20,215 nucleotides of DNA from CAYPOY01 sp964412395 (lineage in GTDB: Bacteria > Chloroflexota > Anaerolineae > B4-G1), in contig CAYPOY010000067.1 in the NCBI GenBank assembly GCA_964412395.1, positions 1 to 20,215 on the forward strand, read 5' to 3'. The position numbers were made by a program, and so were the translations under genes. The notes beneath the pieces were generated by a model. It did not search any database, had not been told where the DNA came from, and worked only from the letters and a program-made list of their open reading frames with translations. Positions 15,067 to 20,215 of this stretch are shown in pieces (the stretch's first letter is position 1; each line of letters opens with the position of its first letter).

Positions 15067-16583
15067 TCGGCACCTCCTTCGAGCCGCGCCTGCCTGGCAG
15101 TTTTTTTCAAAAGCGCATCCAACAAGCGCATACTGTATTCCAGCTTCAGGTCCTCAGTGAGTTGTGCAGTCACATCGGCTATGGATGGTAACGGCCCAAG
15201 CCTGGGCTGCAAATAGGTCCTCCAGAGATGATCTCCCTGAATTTCCTTGATCAGCCAGGATAAGAGCCGTTCACCACCTATGCGAGCCTGTTCAAATTGC
15301 TCTTTGGCTGCCTTGAGGTCGTTCAAATGGTTAGCAATCAAATCGGGGTTGCGTTCCCGCCAGGCACGACGCACGGTCAACCGCAAGCGAGAGAGTTGAG
15401 CATTATGGGGTGGGTTAACAATGCTCAACTGACTAACCCCCTCTATTAACTTTTGGTCCAGCATAGCCCGGAGTCGCCGCCCGGCCATTCGCTCTGCTAG
15501 TTGCCGGCTCTCATTGGATAACGAGACGGGTTTAATACGGGAGTCTCGAACCGCAGGACGGCGCTGTAGCCTGGTTTGTGTATGCCAGTTGATACCAACA
15601 CGACCAAAGCCCTCAGCACGCCGCTCGCCGATACCCTCATCTTTTAGACGCGAGATTTGCTCATCTACCTGATCGGCCTGATACACAAACACACTGCCTG
15701 CCTGCAATGCCGTTGCCTGTACCAGGGGAAGTCCCCACTTACGATTAAAGCCTCCTATCACCCGTGTTTCCTGATATGCCCGCCAATGTTTCCATCCCAG
15801 CACTGCATCCAGGTTGGTGGTAAGATGGCCATTAGCGTCTCGCAAAATGGCGTCGCTAAACAAGGTCAGGATCACGACGTCCTCATCAGGCTCGTCGTCT
15901 GGTTCATACTCGTGCCAATCTGGATCAAGCCGGACTTGCTCAAAGCGCACCCGTCCATACTCGGCGCTGCGAGAGCCGCCCAGATTCAGCTCTGCCCGGT
16001 CTAAAAAGGGACGCAAGGCTTGCAGGTCTGATTGGTCTTCAGCCAGGATGGCCGCGCCAAACAACTCGCCGGCGGCAATAGCCTCATAGCGGTAGACAGT
16101 GCTCTCGCCTTTTCGTTTGACGTTCCGATCTTCATTGGCGTTATGCACGTTGACGTAGCAGCCAGGTCGGCCAAGTTCCACTTGCCTCCCTTCCTGCCAA
16201 CAAAAGACACCTGAAGGCGATACGGGATTATCTATATCTTTATCTAGCTCTATAGCAAAATCATAGATGTCAGCATAGTCGTTATCCTTATCGTCTTTGC
16301 TGACCCGCCAGGAGAGCGGCTTGGGGAGAGTGCGTTGCCCGGAACGGTTGACAGGATAAGCATTGAGATAACGGACAGCACCCTCAAAGAACAGGCGACG
16401 ATAGGTCGAGTCCTGGGCTACGTCTGTCACCCGGTGCTCGCGCAGATAACGGTTAATCACGACACCTCGCAACACGCTGCCGGGGATAAAATCGAACGTC
16501 TTGGAACTGTTTTCCTCACCGGCGCCCAGTTGAGTCACCAACAACGGCTGCAAAGCCCGAATCTGAAACGTCAAGGCGTTCAT
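15063..16583 (-). CDS. csx10: Csx10, Cas5-like RAMP of type III-D with helical C-terminal region
   Basis: This 506-residue protein matches Csx10, the Cas5-type subunit that holds the crRNA 5' handle in III-D complexes. The N-terminus LQPLLVTQLGAGEENSSKTFDFIPGSVLRG (split here across residues 11-40) is the Csx10 signature. Gly-rich RAMP loops follow at 201-211 (LGGSRSAEYGR) and 319-329 (GERRAEGFGRV). Residues about 355-500 are predicted by eye to be all-helical with few glycines, containing RRLRAMLDQKLIEGVSQL and NHLNDLKAAKEQFEQAR. This could be a fused small subunit (Cas11-like); no separate Cas11 gene is present in the operon. ATGA overlaps at both ends (4 nt with the Cas7 gene and 4 nt with the double Cas7 gene) show tight coupling. 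The identity of the helical tail is inference. Confidence 0.87.
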   Translation of the reverse strand: MNALTFQIRALQPLLVTQLGAGEENSSKTFDFIPGSVLRGVVINRYLREHRVTDVAQDSTYRRLFFEGAVRYLNAYPVNRSGQRTLPKPLSWRVSKDDKDNDYADIYDFAIELDKDIDNPVSPSGVFCWQEGRQVELGRPGCYVNVHNANEDRNVKRKGESTVYRYEAIAAGELFGAAILAEDQSDLQALRPFLDRAELNLGGSRSAEYGRVRFEQVRLDPDWHEYEPDDEPDEDVVILTLFSDAILRDANGHLTTNLDAVLGWKHWRAYQETRVIGGFNRKWGLPLVQATALQAGSVFVYQADQVDEQISRLKDEGIGERRAEGFGRVGINWHTQTRLQRRPAVRDSRIKPVSLSNESRQLAERMAGRRLRAMLDQKLIEGVSQLSIVNPPHNAQLSRLRLTVRRAWRERNPDLIANHLNDLKAAKEQFEQARIGGERLLSWLIKEIQGDHLWRTYLQPRLGPLPSIADVTAQLTEDLKLEYSMRLLDALLKKTARQARLEGGAE

Positions 16584-17233
16584 ACGCCCACCTCCTTTCG
16601 GAATGTGGCAAAGTATTTGTCGGTAATCGGTTGGCGAGTGCTATCTAAAAGTTCCGCTGCCAGCCGGCCCCGACCCCGATTGCGCCCGCTGCCTGCCCGG
16701 CGGAAGGCCTTGATGCAAGCGGCTAACAAGGCCAAATCGTTCTCTGTTGGCTTGGCCGCAAAATGCATATCCGCCTCAAAGGGTGTCTGTCGCAAAATGA
16801 CCCGTCCAGTCCGTAAGCTGTGCGGCTTGGGCACGCCGCTTTCGTCCATAGCCGTCTGGCGTCGCAGGGCCGTGATGGATTCCAACACCCCTTCTCGCCT
16901 GATCTTTTCTTCCCGAACGTCCTGGGCGATGGCCGTGCGGAGATCGGCCGGGAGTTGAGCATCACCGATGGACAGCAAGGCATTGTCCTCCAATGTGCTG
17001 CCCGGATTGCCAAAGAGTCGTTGAGCTGCTCCTTCCCATCGGGCCTTGTCCGGCAGCGCGGCCAGAATCTCGGCACACTCCAGTACCAACAACCCTTTCA
17101 GAGAACGTCCGCCCAGGTAGGGACATCCCCATTCATCGTGTTGTATTTCGGCATCCACCATCCCGGCCACGCCATCGCCCCGGCCAAAGGCAGCGTCGCT
17201 TTCCAGCACAAATTTCAGGAAATAGGTATTCAT
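16580..17233 (-). CDS. Single Cas7 (Csm3-like RAMP), type III-D
   Basis: This 217-residue protein is a stand-alone RAMP of the Cas7/Csm3 kind. It has FGRGDGVAGMVDAEI with D27 at the position of the Csm3 RNA-cutting aspartate, the helix-start glycine motif PYLGGRSLKGLLVLE (38-52), SIGDAQLP, a thumb-like ITALRRQTAMDESGVPKPHSLRT, and a basic Gly-rich loop SGRNRGRGRL near residue 188. Genes like this usually follow cas10 in III-D operons. It overlaps the cas10 stop and the csx10 start by 4 nt each. In III-Dv complexes the corresponding unit is fused to the Cas5 and Cas11 parts; here it is a separate polypeptide. Whether D27 is used for cleavage cannot be read from sequence alone. Confidence 0.85.
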   Translation of the reverse strand: MNTYFLKFVLESDAAFGRGDGVAGMVDAEIQHDEWGCPYLGGRSLKGLLVLECAEILAALPDKARWEGAAQRLFGNPGSTLEDNALLSIGDAQLPADLRTAIAQDVREEKIRREGVLESITALRRQTAMDESGVPKPHSLRTGRVILRQTPFEADMHFAAKPTENDLALLAACIKAFRRAGSGRNRGRGRLAAELLDSTRQPITDKYFATFRKEVGV

Positions 17234-18843
17234 AGCTGTTGCCCTCCTTCCAACAGGATGAAAAAGTCCATAGCTTCAATGGCGTCAAAGTAGCCACACC
17301 GACCGCCTTGCCAGCCTTGAGTGGTCATCTCTAGCTGCTCCGGAATGGATGGTAATTTATCCAGGCTGTACGCCATGCGGAAATGCTCGACCGCTTTGGG
17401 TCCTGCGCGTAGAGCATCTCGCAGGGCTTTGACCTTGTTACGCCGCTCTGCCCACTCGCCTGCTTGAAATTCTCGCGTAACTCGGTTCAGGGTATTCCAA
17501 GTGCGCCATTCTCCCTCTAGGCTGGTCAAAAGTACTGGCCGCATCAACAACCTTCCGGTGATAATGCGTTGTCGCTCTTGTAACGCGATGGTGTACTCGC
17601 GCTTTCGCAATTCTTTCAATTCTCTCACCAGTCCACCCACGGCAAAGTGCCAGTCCATAGCCGTCAATCCGCTCTCGCTGTAGGGTGGCTGTTGCCGTTC
17701 CTTGATGTACTTTTTGGCCGACTTGCATAGATCTTCAGCCAGGGTATAAGCGCGGGCAAAGGGATAGTGGGTTTTCACCACGGCTATGCCGGCCCGGCAG
17801 TGGGCGAACTCCTCATCTGCAAGCCTTTGACCGGAAAATTGCTCCAGGTAATACGCCGCCAGACTCAATCCCAGCCGTCCATCACAGACAAAGGTCACGT
17901 CGTCGCCACCAAAGACGATGGGGCGAAAGGGCAACTTGTCTTCCCGCAACTCGATCACGTCACCAATGACCTTTCTCTCATCTACGGATTCAACCAACTT
18001 GTCCACTGTGTTTTGAAGAGCTTCCAGAGCCGCCCGCTGAACAGAAAGCGAGAACTTACGCATAGCCTGAACATACTCTCGGTTCTCTTCTGGCGTTGGA
18101 AACTTGTCTCTAATCCCTTGAATGCGCTTGCTCATATCGTTGCCATCGGTATGAACGACAGCGATGTAGCTGGACTCTTCCTCGGTGCGGCCAAAGTCGT
18201 CAAAGTCTCGGGCGGGCCGATAATTACCAAAGTCAACGAGAGTCTTGAGCCGCTTACTTGCCTCTGATTCAACGTCCAGTTTGGCTTTAACCTCTGATGA
18301 GATCAAGCGGCCCTCGTCATCTTTGGCAACCGCCGGCAGCCCGGTGTAGACACAAGCCGCCGTGACCCCGAGGCCCAGCAACGGTGACGACGCAGGCCGG
18401 TCCGTCTTGCTGGCAGCCAAAGCATCCATTGCGTCTTGCACTATCCCTGCTTTTCCACCCAAGGGCTGGTTTTGCCAGTCAAACTCTTTATGCACCAGGA
18501 CGATTTGTAACCCTGGTGCCTCTAGCAGCACTCGGTGGGTCAAGCGGCGGGCAAAGTCTATGGCAAGGTCGTGGTCAGCGAAGAGAATGACTGCGTTTCC
18601 GCCTCCGGCGTACACCACCTCAGCTTCCAACTCGCCCTCCTCGATCGTCTGTTCTGTAAAAGGTTTCTTGCCGTCCAAATCAATCACATTATGAAGGGTA
18701 GGAGGCAGAGCCTTCACCATCCATTCTCTCGTGGCGCAACCCACGAGGTACGACGCGCCAACGTTTTGCTGAAGGTTGTTGGTGCCAAAGATATAATCCT
18801 GAATATCGCTAGTATCTACTACCGTGAGCGTATATTGGCCCAT
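17230..18843 (-). CDS. cas10: Cas10 with GGDD cyclase motif, no HD domain
   Basis: This 537-residue Cas10 is the signature subunit of the type III effector. It has two Palm-like parts: the first with EVVYAGGGNAVILF at residues 75-88, the second with the strand SYIAVVHTDGNDMSKRI (225-241) and the catalytic hairpin PIVFGGDDVTFVC with GGDD at 312-315. An intact GGDD predicts synthesis of cyclic oligoadenylate from ATP when target RNA is bound. There is no N-terminal HD nuclease: the protein starts directly at the first Palm region (TVVDTSDIQDYIFGTNNL), and no HD or paired histidine motif is present. DNA cleavage by this subunit is therefore unlikely. Residues after about 400 are helical (domain D4-like). 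It starts 10 nt after the CARF gene stop and overlaps the Cas7 gene by 4 nt. Confidence 0.92.
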   Translation of the reverse strand: MGQYTLTVVDTSDIQDYIFGTNNLQQNVGASYLVGCATREWMVKALPPTLHNVIDLDGKKPFTEQTIEEGELEAEVVYAGGGNAVILFADHDLAIDFARRLTHRVLLEAPGLQIVLVHKEFDWQNQPLGGKAGIVQDAMDALAASKTDRPASSPLLGLGVTAACVYTGLPAVAKDDEGRLISSEVKAKLDVESEASKRLKTLVDFGNYRPARDFDDFGRTEEESSYIAVVHTDGNDMSKRIQGIRDKFPTPEENREYVQAMRKFSLSVQRAALEALQNTVDKLVESVDERKVIGDVIELREDKLPFRPIVFGGDDVTFVCDGRLGLSLAAYYLEQFSGQRLADEEFAHCRAGIAVVKTHYPFARAYTLAEDLCKSAKKYIKERQQPPYSESGLTAMDWHFAVGGLVRELKELRKREYTIALQERQRIITGRLLMRPVLLTSLEGEWRTWNTLNRVTREFQAGEWAERRNKVKALRDALRAGPKAVEHFRMAYSLDKLPSIPEQLEMTTQGWQGGRCGYFDAIEAMDFFILLEGGQQL

Positions 18844-18853
18844 TGGCCCCTCC

Positions 18854-20065
18854 TTATGTTCTTTTCAGGCTATTGGCAGTTTCAAACCACCTTTTCAACC
18901 AAGCTGGTAGGTCCGGCAAATCCTGCATACCAAAGACCTCCACCCGTCCCTCGGTGAACCAGGTTTCTTCGATTTCTTGTTTCAGCCCGGCCGGGTCAGG
19001 ATAGCAACAGACCAGGCCGATACGCGCTTCATCCCCGCCCATCTGGCGGGCGCGGACGTAGGCTTCAAACAATTTCTGCTTGTTCATTCCCCGCTTGGTC
19101 CCAGTTGTGCACGAGATAGCAAAGAGCTGATAACCCCGCATGGCGGCTACGTCAAATTCAAATTCCCGCCCCCCCAACTTCGGCTTCAGACTCATCCCAT
19201 AATCTTGAACCCGACTCTCTTCTGCTACCTCTTTGACACAGTCAAGCACATAGTGCTCCAACCATTGCCCATCCAGCCATTCGGCTAACTTGTCAATTTT
19301 CCATCCTGCCGGCAAGGATATGTCACCTAGTGTTTGTGGACTCCCCCAACTGGTAAAAATCGGCGCCAATGTGGGGTTACTCATAGGCAGTTCCACCGCT
19401 TTCAGTGCTGTCCTGGATTTGAACCTATCTGGCCTATCGGAACGTCTCAAGTTTTCTTGACACCAAGTTCGCCACACACCTGGGTCTGTGATATGCACAT
19501 CAACCAGCTTTAGATAAGCCTCTCGGAAAACAGCTTCTCGTTCAGGGGGAGCCATGACTCTGCCGTGTAGTGCCACCAGTTCTTCAAGGGTTACCGGGCA
19601 ATCTTGTTCGACTGGAATATCTTTGGTCGGTACACCGCTCACGCCATCTATGCGCATCGAAAGCGTTTCCGCATCGAGGTAACTGAACACCACTTTTTGG
19701 CTCTGTGTCATAGCATATCTTACCACAGTGCGATAAGTGTGTACCGCCATCGCTTTGGTGCCACCAGTGTAGTTTAGCCCTATCGAAGCAGACGGCTTGA
19801 TCGTGTCTAGGATCTCTTGCATCTTGCGTGCAATGCGAGAGTTGTCCACCCTGTCAATTTCACGTGGAACCACTTGCAATTCGGGACGCTTGTTATGGAC
19901 AGATCTTTCTAACACACTTGCGACATTGCCCGTGTCCGGTGTATGCAAGAGATACGCTGTTCCCTCATCTTTACCCAGCAAAAGAGCAGCGATGTAATTT
20001 GGCAGAGGGTTGGTGCCAATCAACAGAAAAAGACAATCAGTCTGATATGGTCTCCAATCGCTCAT
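18854..20065 (-). CDS. CARF-domain protein with PD-(D/E)XK-like C-terminus (Card1/Can2-type, DUF1887)
   Basis: This 403-residue protein has an N-terminal CARF domain (about 1-150) with the ligand-loop strand CLFLLIGTNPLPNYIAALLL and the signature NYTGGTKAMAV at 98-108. A linker follows, then a C-terminal region (about 255-350) built like the nuclease of Card1/Can2 proteins: E270 in WLEHYV, then GGREFEFDVAAMRGYQLF with D305. Where the E-x-K is expected, the sequence reads SCT (318-320), with lysines shifted to 324, 329 and 331. Card1-like proteins are switched on by cyclic tetra- or hexa-adenylate and cut nucleic acid; this fits the cyclase-competent Cas10 encoded next. Activity of this variant active site is uncertain. 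The ATG at 20065 overlaps the stop of a 24-codon leader ORF (ATGA). It is the first large gene of the right operon. Confidence 0.87.
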   Translation of the reverse strand: MSDWRPYQTDCLFLLIGTNPLPNYIAALLLGKDEGTAYLLHTPDTGNVASVLERSVHNKRPELQVVPREIDRVDNSRIARKMQEILDTIKPSASIGLNYTGGTKAMAVHTYRTVVRYAMTQSQKVVFSYLDAETLSMRIDGVSGVPTKDIPVEQDCPVTLEELVALHGRVMAPPEREAVFREAYLKLVDVHITDPGVWRTWCQENLRRSDRPDRFKSRTALKAVELPMSNPTLAPIFTSWGSPQTLGDISLPAGWKIDKLAEWLDGQWLEHYVLDCVKEVAEESRVQDYGMSLKPKLGGREFEFDVAAMRGYQLFAISCTTGTKRGMNKQKLFEAYVRARQMGGDEARIGLVCCYPDPAGLKQEIEETWFTEGRVEVFGMQDLPDLPAWLKRWFETANSLKRT

Positions 20066-20136
20066 TCTTTGTCGCCTCCCCTTCCCCCAAAAACCACCAG
20101 CCCCACCACCTCCAACTTCACCCTCAATTCTTGCAC
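20062..20136 (-). CDS. 24-codon leader ORF coupled to the CARF gene
   Basis: A GTG at 20136 is preceded, at 7 nt, by a perfect AGGAGG (20149-20144) inside AAAGGAGGTGA. The frame gives MQELRVKLEVVGLVV followed by a glycine-rich end, and stops at the TGA overlapping the CARF gene ATG (ATGA). A TGA closes the frame shortly upstream of the GTG, so it is not the tail of a longer gene. The CARF ATG itself has only a weak site (GGGGAGGCGACAAAGA), so translation may depend on this leader. I do not recognise the peptide. Confidence 0.45.
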   Translation of the reverse strand: MQELRVKLEVVGLVVFGGRGGDKE

Positions 20137-20160
20137 CCTTTCACCTCCTTTGCTTCATCC

Positions 20161-20189
20161 AGTATACTACAACACTCCCACTTCTCCAA
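20161..20189 (-). promoter_or_regulatory. Candidate promoter of the type III-D operon
   Basis: On the minus strand TTGGAG (20189-20184) and TATACT (20166-20161, 5 of 6 to the -10 consensus) are separated by exactly 17 nt. The start would be near 20154, just before the Shine-Dalgarno of the leader ORF. The -35 match is weak. Confidence 0.4.
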
Positions 20190-20215
20190 TAGAAGAACCT
20201 CCAGCAAACTTTGGA

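Noticed and set aside
1..20215. CRISPR array
   Set aside because: No regularly spaced direct repeats of 25-40 nt were seen. All stretches between genes are under about 250 nt.

Overview
The window is a CRISPR-Cas island in which every sizeable gene but one lies on the minus strand, so transcription runs from high to low coordinates. Base composition is fairly GC-rich. A DevR/Cst-type I-B cascade beside a type III-D cascade with Csx10, Csx19, a TIGR03986-type RAMP and Csx15 is most familiar from Chloroflexota (Anaerolineae or Caldilineae-like) and some cyanobacteria. That taxonomic guess is inference. A run of 10 N at 10161-10170 marks a scaffold gap, so this is a draft or metagenome assembly. 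I see no CRISPR array, no cas1/cas2/cas4/cas6, no transposase, no tRNA and no rRNA.

Right module (about 20.2 down to 8.47 kb): one tightly packed operon with mostly 1-17 nt overlaps or gaps. It begins with a promoter-like site and a 24-codon leader ORF with a strong Shine-Dalgarno. Then come a CARF/PD-(D/E)XK protein of the Card1/Can2 type, an HD-less Cas10 with an intact GGDD cyclase motif, a single Cas7 (Csm3-like), Csx10 (Cas5-like with a helical tail), a double Cas7, Csx19, and a large TIGR03986-like RAMP carrying a C-terminal cold-shock domain. The operon continues into a DUF3696-type AAA ATPase (broken by the N gap), a PIN-like nuclease, and Csx15. The expected logic is that the RNA-guided complex senses and cuts target RNA, Cas10 makes cyclic oligoadenylate, the CARF protein responds, and Csx15 may modulate the signal.

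Junction (about 8.47 to 7.83 kb): two related gene-end fossils, a plus-strand orphan Phd/YefM-like antitoxin, and overlapping divergent promoter-like elements. The minus-strand promoter probably drives the left module.

Left module (7.83 to 0 kb): a type I-B (Cst/DevR) operon in the order cas8b, cas7, cas5, cas3. It is followed by a fossil 3' end of a second csx15, an intact MntA-type nucleotidyltransferase, a truncated HepT toxin, and a large GTG-start gene that runs off the left edge. This last gene looks like a second Cas8-type large subunit and contains an excellent in-frame internal Shine-Dalgarno/ATG, as would be expected for an internally translated Cas11.

The most unusual points are the cold-shock domain fused to a Cas7-type subunit, the ATPase-PIN pair embedded in the III-D operon, the altered nuclease motif of the CARF protein, the separate-ORF version of an architecture that is fused in III-Dv/III-E systems, and the repeated csx15-related fossils at module boundaries.
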